Source of the DNA: an uncultured Lacticaseibacillus sp. | GTDB taxonomy: Bacteria > Bacillota > Bacilli > Lactobacillales > Lactobacillaceae | DNA: 8,925 nucleotides | Direction: 5' to 3' | Assembly: GCA_934293835.1 (NCBI GenBank) | Contig: CAKQZO010000061.1 | Span: forward strand, 1 to 8,925 | Shown here: in pieces, positions 1 through 6,062 of the stretch | Position numbering within the stretch: position 1 is the stretch's first letter | How the letters are laid out: each line of letters begins with the position of its first letter | Translations under genes and position numbers: made by a program | Notes under the pieces: generated by a model | The model's database searches: none | The model's input: the letters and a program-made list of their open reading frames with translations, nothing else | What the model was told of the DNA's origin: nothing

Positions 1-1
1 T

Positions 2-802
2 CTCAATGTGATTGCCGGCAAGCTGAAGCTCGATAGCGGGAGCGTCGAAATCGGCGAAACCGTGAAGCTCGGCTATTACACGCAGTTATCCCAGAATCTC
101 GATGAGTCCAAGCGCGTGATCGCCTATCTACAAGACGTCGGCGAAGAGCTGGTGACTAACTCCGGTGAACGCATCAGCGTCACGCAACTGCTCGAACAAT
201 TCCTATTCCCACGAAGCATGCACGGGGAGCTGATCGGGCGCTTGTCTGGCGGGGAGAAACGACGATTGTACCTGTTGCGCGTCTTGATGTCGCAGCCGAA
301 CGTGTTGTTGTTAGACGAGCCGACCAACGATTTGGATGTGGCAACGCTGACCGTGTTGGAAGATTACCTTGAGCATTTTCCTGGCACGGTGATTACGGTC
401 AGCCATGACCGGTATTTCTTGGATAAGGTGGCCGATCGCCTGTTGATTTTCGATGGGAACGCGCAGATCGAGCGTTACGTCGGGGCGCTCACCGATTATC
501 TCACCAAGGCTTCGGCCAAGCCGGCAGTGAGTGCGCCCAAGGCGAAGCCGCAACCGGTGGCCTCCGAGGCGCCGAAGGTCAAGACCAAGTTGACCTATGC
601 GGAAAGCATGGAACATGATAAACTGCAAAAGCAGATGGATGCGCTTGATGATGAGATCACCAAGCTGAAGGCAGAAATGGCCGCGACCGACGGCAAGGAC
701 TATGTACGGTTGGGTGATCTCCAGGCGCAGATCGATGCAGACAATGCGCAGTTAGACGAGATGTTTGACCGCTTTGCGGAACTCGACGAATACGTCAACT
801 GA
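2..802 (+). CDS. ABC-F family ATPase, Uup/YfmR type (5'-truncated by window edge)
   Basis: This is the C-terminal part of an ABC-F protein, a soluble twin-ATPase class that acts on ribosomes rather than in transport. The frame is open to the window edge, and the first codons read LNVIAGK, the stretch right after a Walker A motif, so the real start lies upstream. Counting from the GTG at 8, I see a Q-loop glutamine near residue 26 (GYYTQ), the signature LSGGE (79-83), Walker B LLLDEP (100-105) followed by TNDLD, and the H-loop histidine 133 (VSHDRYFLD). After residue 165 comes an Ala/Pro/Lys-rich linker, then a charged coiled coil (about 197-262) like the C-terminal domain of Uup and YfmR. That tail favours Uup/YfmR over antibiotic-resistance ABC-F branches. 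The stop is 15 bases before thyA, so the two are probably co-transcribed. The family is clear; the exact member is inferred. Confidence 0.93.
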   Translation, partial: LNVIAGKLKLDSGSVEIGETVKLGYYTQLSQNLDESKRVIAYLQDVGEELVTNSGERISVTQLLEQFLFPRSMHGELIGRLSGGEKRRLYLLRVLMSQPNVLLLDEPTNDLDVATLTVLEDYLEHFPGTVITVSHDRYFLDKVADRLLIFDGNAQIERYVGALTDYLTKASAKPAVSAPKAKPQPVASEAPKVKTKLTYAESMEHDKLQKQMDALDDEITKLKAEMAATDGKDYVRLGDLQAQIDADNAQLDEMFDRFAELDEYVN

Positions 803-817
803 TCAGGAGGGCAAGAC

Positions 818-1768
818 ATGTTGGAGCAACCATACTTGGATTTGATGCGCCAGATCTTGGCGGAAGGTGACTTTAAGGGGGATCGAACCGGAACCGGGAC
901 GTATAGCCACTTTGGCGCTCAATTGCGCTTCGATTTGCAACAAGGCTTTCCCTTACTGACAACCAAGAAAGTGCCTTTCGGGTTGATCAAGAGTGAATTA
1001 CTGTGGTTTTTGCATGGGGATACCAATATTCGTTTCTTGTTGCAGCACAAGAATCACATCTGGGATGAATGGGCGTTTGCGCGGTTCGTCAAGAGTGCCG
1101 ATTATACAGGACCGGACATGACGGATTTTGGCCAGCGCCGCTTGAGCGATCCGGAATTTGCAAAGCAATATCAGGAACAGATGGCAATATTTGATCAGCG
1201 GATCTTAGACGATGCGGCCTTCGCTTCGGCCTACGGGACGCTTGGTAATGTCTATGGTCGACAGTGGCGCGCTTGGGAAACCAGTCGCGGGGACACGATC
1301 GACCAGCTCGGGGATGTGATCGAACAAATTCGTACGAATCCGAACTCGCGGCGGTTGATCGTCAGTGCCTGGAATCCAGAAGACGTGCCGACGATGGCGC
1401 TGCCGCCTTGCCACACGCTTTTCCAATTCTATGTCAACAATGGCAAGCTGTCCCTGCAGCTGTATCAGCGTTCAGCGGATATGTTCTTGGGGGTGCCGTT
1501 CAACATCGCCTCTTATGCACTGCTCACCCAGATGATCGCCCACGAAGTCGGATTGCAGGCCGGCGAGTTCATTCATACCTTCGGCGATGCGCATATTTAC
1601 ACCAACCACATCGAACAGGTCAAAACGCAACTCGCCCGGACGCCCAAGAAAGCGCCGACGTTGTGGTTGAATCCAGCCAAGCAGTCGGTGTTTGATTATG
1701 ACATGGCCGACATCAAAGTCGAAAATTATGACCCGGCGCCAGCGATTAAGGCCCCGGTCGCAGTCTAA
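818..1768 (+). CDS. thyA: Thymidylate synthase
   Basis: ThyA methylates dUMP to dTMP with 5,10-methylene-tetrahydrofolate, releasing dihydrofolate in the cytoplasm. The 316-residue product has the catalytic cysteine at 198 in [11 protein letters not shown], phosphate-binding Arg23 and Arg178/179, Arg218-Ser-Ala-Asp221 ([14 protein letters not shown]), Asn229, and His259/Tyr261 in DAHIYTNH. These positions coincide with the numbering of the L. casei enzyme as I remember it. Residues about 90-140 are the extra small-domain segment that makes the L. casei type about 50 residues longer than E. coli ThyA. The C-terminus APVAV, which closes over the active site, is intact. The ATG has an AGGAGG at 805-810, seven bases upstream. 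It probably shares a transcript with the ABC-F gene; dfrA, its usual partner, follows after a gap filled with palindromic repeats. Confidence 0.98.
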   Translation: MLEQPYLDLMRQILAEGDFKGDRTGTGTYSHFGAQLRFDLQQGFPLLTTKKVPFGLIKSELLWFLHGDTNIRFLLQHKNHIWDEWAFARFVKSADYTGPDMTDFGQRRLSDPEFAKQYQEQMAIFDQRILDDAAFASAYGTLGNVYGRQWRAWETSRGDTIDQLGDVIEQIRTNPNSRRLIVSAWNPEDVPTMALPPCHTLFQFYVNNGKLSLQLYQRSADMFLGVPFNIASYALLTQMIAHEVGLQAGEFIHTFGDAHIYTNHIEQVKTQLARTPKKAPTLWLNPAKQSVFDYDMADIKVENYDPAPAIKAPVAV

Positions 1769-1775
1769 ATCCCGA

Positions 1776-1888
1776 GAGCGGCGTAAGGCCGTATTTAGAG
1801 CGTCGTCTAGTGCGTACAATTGCTGGAGCGAATTCATTCGCGCAGGTAATTGTGCCACTATACCTAGCTCGTTGGCCTTGCGCAACTC
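1776..1888 (+). repeat. Palindromic intergenic element A (first unit of array 1)
   Basis: This 113-bp imperfect palindrome begins seven bases after the thyA stop codon. The outer arms 1776-1790 and 1874-1888 are complementary at 12 of 15 positions. Nested inside are TAGTG/CACTA, ACAATT (1816-1821) with AATTGT, and a central GCGAAT/ATTCGC with a two-base loop. It aligns without gaps to element B exactly 126 bp downstream at about 69% identity (78 of 113, counted by hand). Its left end (GAGCGGCG) is more degenerate than those of B, C and D. I see no coding potential or promoter. The orientation follows the repeat consensus, with GAGC on the left. Confidence 0.75.
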
Positions 1889-1901
1889 GACGAAAAAACC
1901 A

Positions 1902-2014
1902 GAGCGAAGCGCGGCCGTCTTTAGGGCGTAGCGTAACGCGTGCTATTGACGAAGTGGATTTATCCGCGCAATCGATAGTACCGTTAGGCCTAGCCCGTTG
2001 GCCTCGCGTAGCTC
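1902..2014 (+). repeat. Palindromic intergenic element B (second unit of array 1)
   Basis: This 113-bp unit is separated from element A by a 13-base A-rich linker (1889-1901). The arms 1902-1916 and 2000-2014 pair at 12 of 15 positions. The interior contains a small GTGGAT/ATCCGC hairpin. The ends are the family consensus, GAGCGAAG on the left and CGTAGCTC on the right. Bases 1886-1917 (end of A, linker, start of B) are identical to 6915-6946 in the second array. The element ends 34 bases before the dfrA ribosome binding site, so A and B together fill almost the whole thyA-dfrA gap. Confidence 0.78.
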
Positions 2015-2062
2015 GACGAACCCAGCGCAAACTCACACCGCTTAATGAGGAGGAAATTCCGC

Positions 2063-2551
2063 TTGATCGCATTTTTATGGGCGCAAGCCGCCAATGGTAT
2101 CATCGGCCGCGATGGGCGACTGCCTTGGCATCTGCCGGATGATCTCAAATATTTTAAGGCCCAGACGCTGGGTCAGCTGACCGTGATGGGGCGCAAGACC
2201 TATCTCGGCTTGCCGAAGCGGCCGCTACCCGGGCGCACGAATGTCGTCTTGACGCATGATGTGAACTTTGAGGCTGAAGGCACGGTGGTCGTGCATTCTC
2301 GCCAAGAGTTACTGGCACTTGCCGCCAAGCATCCCGAACAAGATGTGATTATTACTGGCGGCGCCGGTGTTTTTGCCAGCCTCGCAGACTTGCCAGACAC
2401 GCTGTTGGTGACGCGGCTTGCCGGTGAGTTCATTGGCGATGTCACGATGACGGCGATCGATTGGGCAGCTTTTCGGCGCGAAGAAGCGCGTGAAGTGATC
2501 AATGAAGACCCGGCGCTGACGCACACCTTCGAAGTGTGGCGCCGCCGATAA
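2063..2551 (+). CDS. dfrA: Dihydrofolate reductase (TTG start)
   Basis: DfrA reduces dihydrofolate to tetrahydrofolate with NADPH, recycling the product of ThyA; it is the target of trimethoprim and methotrexate. I choose TTG at 2063, giving 162 residues starting MIAFLWAQ. It lies nine bases after a clear AGGAGG (2048-2053), and it matches the N-terminus and length of the L. casei enzyme as I recall it. The ATG at 2045 is in frame, but the ribosome binding site sits inside its first codons and nothing suitable lies upstream of it. Visible motifs: the GIIGRDGRLPWHLPDDL loop with catalytic acid Asp27 (Met counted as 1), GRKTY (cofactor-binding region), PLPGRTNVVLT, the TGGAGVF glycine pair, and TRL...GD near the end. 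It is separated from thyA by palindromic repeats and followed by a strong terminator. Confidence 0.96.
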   Translation: MIAFLWAQAANGIIGRDGRLPWHLPDDLKYFKAQTLGQLTVMGRKTYLGLPKRPLPGRTNVVLTHDVNFEAEGTVVVHSRQELLALAAKHPEQDVIITGGAGVFASLADLPDTLLVTRLAGEFIGDVTMTAIDWAAFRREEAREVINEDPALTHTFEVWRRR

Positions 2552-2553
2552 TC

Positions 2554-2598
2554 AAAAACCTCATCACGATTTGAATGTTGAATCGTGATGCGGTTTTT
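2554..2598. terminator. Intrinsic terminator after dfrA, likely bidirectional
   Basis: A 10-bp perfect stem CATCACGATT (2562-2571) / AATCGTGATG (2581-2590) has a nine-base loop. One mismatch outside it, a further AAAAACC/GGTTTTT pairing adds seven base pairs. The T-run at 2593-2599 serves the plus strand, and the A-run at 2554-2558 would supply a U-tract on the other strand. It lies two bases after the dfrA stop and just before the regulator promoter, so it insulates the two units. Confidence 0.92.
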
Positions 2599-2611
2599 TG
2601 GTTAAAAGTGG

Positions 2612-2642
2612 TTGACCCTCACGCGACGTGAAGGCTTATGCT
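2612..2642 (+). promoter_or_regulatory. MerR-type promoter with 19-bp spacer and dyad operator
   Basis: The -35 is TTGACC (2612-2617) and the -10 is TATGCT (2637-2642), 19 bp apart. That over-long spacer is the hallmark of promoters activated by MerR-family proteins, which untwist the DNA to realign the two boxes. The spacer holds a dyad, TCACG-CGA-CGTGA (2619-2631), extended by CC (2616-2617) and GG (2633-2634). It lies 30 bases ahead of a MerR/TipA-type gene, so autoregulation is the natural reading (inference from family behaviour). Confidence 0.8.
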
Positions 2643-2671
2643 GGTGTCAGCAAGAGCAAAGGAGGAAGTTG

Positions 2672-3433
2672 ATGACGACTTATCGAATTAAGGCATTTGC
2701 CGAGCTGACAGGCACGACACCGCGGACGTTGCGCTATTATCACGAACTGGGGCTGGTGGTGCCGCAACTTGCGGCCAACGGCTATCGTGAGTATACGAGC
2801 GCAGATGTCGATCGGCTGCAACGCGTGTTGATGTTACGCGAGCTAGATTTTTCATTGCAGCAGATCAAACGGTTGCTCCAAGCCAAGCCGCAGCTGCTGG
2901 CGCGAGCGTTGAAGGCCCAAGCCCAAGTTATCGCGGCCAAGCGGCGCCAACTCGATGCCGTCGCCGAGCGCCTCGATGCGACCTTGCAGAACCTAGAAGG
3001 AGGAAATCAGATGACTGATCACGAAAAATTTGCCGCATTCAAAGCAGAACAATTGCGCACCAATGATGACCGCTATGGCCAAGAGGTCGTTGCAACCTAT
3101 GGGCAGGAACAAAAAGCGGCCGCAGATGCCCATTGGCGCGGCCTGAGTGAGACGCAATACGCCCAGATGCAGGCGGCCGAGCAGGAACTGAAACAAGCGC
3201 TCAAGGCGTACCTGCGGGACCCGAAATTGCCGGGGACGGACGCGAGTGCCGCGTTTGAGGCGCATCGTCGGTGGTTGCAGCTAGCAATGCCTAATTACAC
3301 CCCTGCCATCCATGCGGGGTTGGCGACGATGTACGCCGCGGATGCGCGGTTTGCCAGTTATTACACGGACCTAGTCGACGATCCAGCGGCGACACCTGCG
3401 CTGGTGACGATCATTCGCCATTACGCCGGCTAG
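2672..3433 (+). CDS. MerR-family regulator with TipAS ligand-binding domain (Mta/TipA-like)
   Basis: This is a drug-sensing transcription activator of the TipA/Mta class. I start it at ATG 2672, which follows AAAGGAGG (2658-2665) at six bases; a longer frame would begin inside the promoter. The 253 residues contain a winged helix-turn-helix (YRIKAFAELTGTTPRTLRYYHELGL, then NGYREYT), the second HTH/helical region (DVDRLQRVLMLRELDFSLQQIKRLL), a dimerisation helix (about 76-108), and a C-terminal TipAS domain (about 115-253) with the typical ending pattern HRRWL...YTPAIHAGLATMYAADARFASYY. Streptomyces TipAL is also 253 residues as I recall. An internal ribosome binding site and ATG at codon 114 could yield the sensor domain alone. 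The gene is monocistronic: a terminator lies before it and a converging gene after it. No transporter lies beside it, so its targets other than itself are unknown. Confidence 0.92.
   Translation: MTTYRIKAFAELTGTTPRTLRYYHELGLVVPQLAANGYREYTSADVDRLQRVLMLRELDFSLQQIKRLLQAKPQLLARALKAQAQVIAAKRRQLDAVAERLDATLQNLEGGNQMTDHEKFAAFKAEQLRTNDDRYGQEVVATYGQEQKAAADAHWRGLSETQYAQMQAAEQELKQALKAYLRDPKLPGTDASAAFEAHRRWLQLAMPNYTPAIHAGLATMYAADARFASYYTDLVDDPAATPALVTIIRHYAG
2997..3013 (+). promoter_or_regulatory. Internal ribosome binding site and in-frame ATG for a TipAS-like short product
   Basis: Inside the MerR/TipA-type gene, AAGGAGG (2997-3003) stands seven bases before an in-frame ATG (3011-3013). Translation from there would give 140 residues (3011-3433), exactly the ligand-binding domain without the DNA-binding half. 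The local residues are LEGGNQ, a linker between the dimerisation helix and the sensor domain. Streptomyces tipA is known to make such a short form (TipAS, 144 residues, from about codon 110). Use of this start here is inferred. Confidence 0.7.
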
Positions 3434-4068
3434 ACGAATAAGTAAATCGAGGCGTACATGCAGGCACTGCCGAGCATCACGAACAAATGCCAGATGACGT
3501 GGATATAAGGGATGTGTTTTTGTGAATACAAGACCGCGCCGAGGGTGTAAGCCACGCCACCACCGACCAAAAGCCAAAAACCGGCTGGGCCGAGATGCTG
3601 CCACAAGGGGCGAATGCCGATCAAGCAAAGCCAGCCCAAGATGACATAGATGCTAGTTTCGACGATTTTCCACTTGCCGATGAAGAAACACTTGTACCCA
3701 ATGCCAGCCAGACACAGCGCCCAGATCCCGATCAACAGGCCGATGCCGAGCTTGCCGCCGATCGCGACCAAGCAGTAAGGCAGGTAGGACCCAGCAATCA
3801 AGATGAAAACGCCTGAGTGATCTAAGACCTGCAAGATGTGGCGGATCTTGGTGAAGTAAAGGCTGTGGTAGGCCGTCGATGCGGCATAAAGCAGAATCAG
3901 TGCGGCCCCGAAGCCGATGAAGGTCGCTTGCCGCAAGGGGTTGGCCCCTGCGCGGAAGGCGAGGGCCAGTGTCCCGATCAAGGCCATGCCCAAGCCGATG
4001 GCATGCGTGGTCGCACTCAGGCTTTCGTTGGTGAATGTGTAATCTTGAGAATTATTGGTCAGCTGCAT
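3430..4068 (-). CDS. Hemolysin III / TrhA (PAQR-related) integral membrane protein
   Basis: This is a seven-helix membrane protein of the hemolysin III (YqfA/TrhA) family, distantly related to adiponectin receptors; the bacterial members are linked to membrane homeostasis, and haemolysis is not shown for most. The reading shows almost continuous hydrophobic helices over 212 residues. The conserved metal-site residues are present: His68 in STAYHSL, Asp83-His84 in LDHSGVFILIAGSYLP, and the HVIWH pair (His190/His194) near the end. I start at the ATG whose first base is 4068, eight bases from GGAGG (4077-4081, minus strand). An adjacent ATG at 4071 adds one Met and is equally possible; a start at 4104 is less likely because it would place this site inside the gene. 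It converges on the regulator gene with a 4-base overlap. Confidence 0.9.
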   Translation of the reverse strand: MQLTNNSQDYTFTNESLSATTHAIGLGMALIGTLALAFRAGANPLRQATFIGFGAALILLYAASTAYHSLYFTKIRHILQVLDHSGVFILIAGSYLPYCLVAIGGKLGIGLLIGIWALCLAGIGYKCFFIGKWKIVETSIYVILGWLCLIGIRPLWQHLGPAGFWLLVGGGVAYTLGAVLYSQKHIPYIHVIWHLFVMLGSACMYASIYLFV

Positions 4069-4118
4069 CATGAATCCCTCCGAGAAAGCCAGTTGTGGAA
4101 CCAATCATTTACGAATTC

Positions 4119-4147
4119 ATTTTAACATGATAAAATGTTCAAATCAA
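4119..4147 (-). promoter_or_regulatory. Promoter of the hemolysin III-like gene
   Basis: Read on the minus strand, TTGATT (4147-4142) and TAAAAT (4124-4119) are 17 bp apart, about 50 bases before the ATG. A small dyad AACAT/ATGTT (plus-strand 4124-4128 and 4135-4139) sits in the spacer beside the -10 and could be an operator, though AT-rich DNA gives such dyads by chance. Confidence 0.6.
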
Positions 4148-4181
4148 CCTCAGCTGGTTATTGAAACTAGATAGCCTAATG

Positions 4182-4210
4182 CTGACAAGAACGATTGTCT
4201 TTGTTATACT
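4182..4210 (+). promoter_or_regulatory. Promoter of degV
   Basis: CTGACA (4182-4187) and TATACT (4205-4210) are separated by 17 bp, each one base off the sigma-A consensus. The predicted transcript starts near 4217, leaving a leader of about 36 bases before the degV ATG. It is divergent from the hemolysin III promoter. Confidence 0.75.
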
Positions 4211-4252
4211 GACGAGGTGTGTACGTAACCTAGAAGAAAGTGTGGCCGCGAC

Positions 4253-5095
4253 ATGGCAAAGATTAAACTAGTAACTGATTCATCGATTCAAATCACCCCA
4301 GAGGAGATTGCGGAATACGATATCACCGTCGTGCCGCTGACAATCATGATCGACTCCACCGTTTATATCGACGGCGAGACGATCACGCGTTCAGAGTTTA
4401 TGGACAAGATGGCAGCGTCTGAAGCCTTGCCCAAAACCTCACAACCGGCACCGGGGACGTTCTTAGATGTCTATAATCGCTTAACCGCAGACGGTAGCCA
4501 GGTGTTGTCTGTGCATATGTTGCAAGCAATCAGCGGTACGGTCAACTCGGCGCGCCAAGCCGCTGACATGGCAGATGGGGATGTCACGGTGGTTGACTGT
4601 GACTTCACCGACCGGGCCCAGGCCTTCCAAGTGATCGCCGCAGCCAAAGCAATTCAGGCCGGCGCTGACATGCCTGGGGTTCTAGCAGCTATGGACAAGG
4701 TCAAGGCCAAGACGACTTTGGTCATGGGCGTTTCGACATTGGAGAACTTGGTCAAGGGTGGCCGCCTCAGCCGGACTGCCGGCGCGATCGGCGCCTTGTT
4801 CAACATCAAAGTGATTTTACAGGTCGCAGATGGCGAGTTGAAAGTGATCCAAAAAGGCCGTGGCGCCAAGACGCTTCATCGCTTCGTCGATAGTTTCATC
4901 GAGAAGATGCAAGGCTTCGACAACTTGCGTGAGGTCGGGGTCTCCTTTGCCGGTGGTGAAGCCTACGCCCAGGAGATCGCCAACAAGATTCGCCTGGCAT
5001 TGCCGCATATTCCAGTGTTGATTCGCCCGACCGATCCGGTGATCGCGTCGCACACTGGCGCTGGGGCGTTTGCTATCATGTGCTATACCGATTAG
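4253..5095 (+). CDS. DegV family fatty-acid-binding protein (FakB-like)
   Basis: DegV proteins bind a fatty acid in a deep pocket; the FakB members present it to the kinase FakA, so that exogenous fatty acids become acyl-phosphate for lipid synthesis. The 280 residues begin KIKLVTDSS, the family's usual opening, and show TSQPAPG (62-68), ISGT (93-96), NLVKGGRLSR (165-174), FNIKVIL (183-189), a KGRGAKT turn (201-207) and SHTGAG (266-271); the Ser, Thr and His in these motifs line the lipid head-group site in the family. The length is normal. The start at 4253 has only a weak upstream purine stretch (AGAAGAAAG, about 4232-4240), but no better start exists in this frame. It appears monocistronic, with its own promoter and a terminator downstream (5171-5195). 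No FakA gene is in the window, so the FakB role is inferred. Confidence 0.93.
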   Translation: MAKIKLVTDSSIQITPEEIAEYDITVVPLTIMIDSTVYIDGETITRSEFMDKMAASEALPKTSQPAPGTFLDVYNRLTADGSQVLSVHMLQAISGTVNSARQAADMADGDVTVVDCDFTDRAQAFQVIAAAKAIQAGADMPGVLAAMDKVKAKTTLVMGVSTLENLVKGGRLSRTAGAIGALFNIKVILQVADGELKVIQKGRGAKTLHRFVDSFIEKMQGFDNLREVGVSFAGGEAYAQEIANKIRLALPHIPVLIRPTDPVIASHTGAGAFAIMCYTD

Positions 5096-5113
5096 CGTTC
5101 GACGAATTGTTTA

Positions 5114-5153
5114 ACAGGCCTTAATCTCTGCGGCTTAAGGTCTGTGGTATACT
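5114..5153 (+). promoter_or_regulatory. Extended -10 promoter overlapped by an inverted repeat
   Basis: TATACT (5148-5153) is preceded by TG one base upstream (5145-5146), an extended -10 element, and I see no good -35. Where a -35 would be, an inverted repeat ACAGGCCTTAA (5114-5124) / TTAAGGTCTGT (5135-5145) reaches into the extended -10. It may be an operator, or an RNA hairpin at the degV 3' end; no T-run follows it, so it is not an intrinsic terminator by itself. Transcription would start near 5160. Confidence 0.55.
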
Positions 5154-5170
5154 AATTTAATAGTGGGTGA

Positions 5171-5195
5171 GGGCAGGGAGCAACCTGCCCTTTTT
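5171..5195 (+). terminator. Intrinsic terminator between degV and the SGNH gene
   Basis: GGGCAGG (5171-5177) pairs with CCTGCCC (5184-5190) around a six-base loop and is followed directly by TTTTT (5191-5195). It stops degV transcripts. It also lies only about a dozen bases downstream of the predicted start site of the extended -10 promoter and eight bases before the ribosome binding site of the next gene, so it could act as an attenuator for that gene. Confidence 0.85.
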
Positions 5196-5216
5196 CTGTC
5201 GTAAGGAGGGGTCATC

Positions 5217-6059
5217 ATCAAAAAATTTATCCAAGCCTTGGCCGTTGTGGTGGCAGTCGCGGTGGTGACCTTCGGCGGCTGGCAGCTCTTTGGTCCTAAG
5301 GTCCAGGCCACACACCTGGCCGGGGTCGCCAAGCAGGTGCACACGCGCAGTGTGGTCGGGGTCGGCGATTCGCTGACGCATGGGGTTGGCGATGCGACGG
5401 ACTCGGGTGGGTACGTGGCTTTAATCAAGGCCGATCTTGAGGCATCTGGCAACTACCAGGTTAAGACACAAAACTTCGGGGTCACCGGCAACACCGCGCC
5501 GCAGATTCAAGCACGGCTTGACTCGCAAAAGCCATTGCAAAAGGCGGTCCGCTCGGCCGATGTGTTGACGGTGACGGTCGGCGGCAACGATTTGATGGCC
5601 GTGTTGCAGAATCATTTTTTTGATATCACGAGCCAAGATGTCGCCAAAGGCAACGCGAAGTTCCAGAAGAATCTGCTGAAGTTGCTGCATACCTTGCGCC
5701 AGGACAATCCCGATGCACCGATTTATGTGTTCGGGATCTACAACCCTTTTTATGTGTATTTCCCCAAACTAACGGCGATGACAACCAGCGTGAAGACGTG
5801 GAATCAAGCGACGCAACAGACACTCAAGCAAGTTGACCACGCGTATTATGTCGACATTGATTCGGTGCTGTCCAAAGGTGGCACGACGACCACGAGCAAG
5901 GCGACGAAGGCCAAGTTGAAGAAGGCGGTCACCGGCGATAGCAGCGCTAACCCGCTGATTTTCACGCAAGATCATTTTCATCCCAACAACGCGGGGTACG
6001 CGCAGATGACCCGGCAGTTGTGGCAGGTGATGCAGAAGACAAAGGAGCAATGGCAATAA
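5217..6059 (+). CDS. Membrane-anchored SGNH/GDSL hydrolase (YpmR-like lipase/esterase), apparent ATC start
   Basis: This is an SGNH-fold hydrolase expected to cleave ester bonds in lipids or envelope polymers outside the membrane. Numbering from codon 5217, it has a positively charged start (KKF), a hydrophobic signal anchor (about 5-21), block I GDSL with nucleophile Ser52, block II NFGVTGNT (Gly88), block III GGND (122-125), and DHFHP with Asp252 and His255, so the catalytic set is complete. The start is odd: AAGGAGG (5203-5209) is followed at seven bases by ATC (5217), which gives xKKFIQALAVVV. No ATG, GTG or TTG in this frame is nearer than TTG 5238, 28 bases from that site, which would also remove the lysines of the anchor. 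I therefore propose an ATC start or a recent ATG-to-ATC change. It is followed after three bases by ypmS, as in the B. subtilis ypmR-ypmS pair. The natural substrate is unknown. Confidence 0.88.
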   Translation: MKKFIQALAVVVAVAVVTFGGWQLFGPKVQATHLAGVAKQVHTRSVVGVGDSLTHGVGDATDSGGYVALIKADLEASGNYQVKTQNFGVTGNTAPQIQARLDSQKPLQKAVRSADVLTVTVGGNDLMAVLQNHFFDITSQDVAKGNAKFQKNLLKLLHTLRQDNPDAPIYVFGIYNPFYVYFPKLTAMTTSVKTWNQATQQTLKQVDHAYYVDIDSVLSKGGTTTTSKATKAKLKKAVTGDSSANPLIFTQDHFHPNNAGYAQMTRQLWQVMQKTKEQWQ

Positions 6060-6062
6060 GAC

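Noticed and set aside
1946..1974. TTGACG at 1946-1951 as a dfrA -35 box
   Set aside because: No acceptable -10 lies 16-18 bp downstream, and the hexamer lies inside the palindrome of element B.
1776..2014. Possible CRISPR array
   Set aside because: Only two units per site, each unit itself a 113-bp palindrome, with spacers that are the same A-rich 13-mer; no cas genes.
1746..2142. Overlapping open frames on both strands through the thyA-dfrA gap
   Set aside because: They run through the tandem palindromic repeats; each carries the repeat translated twice, lacks a ribosome binding site and overlaps the ends of thyA or dfrA.
2612..2671. Longer N-terminus for the MerR-type regulator starting at TTG 2612
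   Set aside because: This codon is part of the -35 box, has no ribosome binding site and adds residues unrelated to the family; ATG 2672 has a strong site.
3595..4125. Two plus-strand open frames opposite the hemolysin III-like gene
   Set aside because: They are the complement of a clear seven-helix membrane protein; the translations are Gln/Ala/Asp-rich with no motif and no ribosome binding site.
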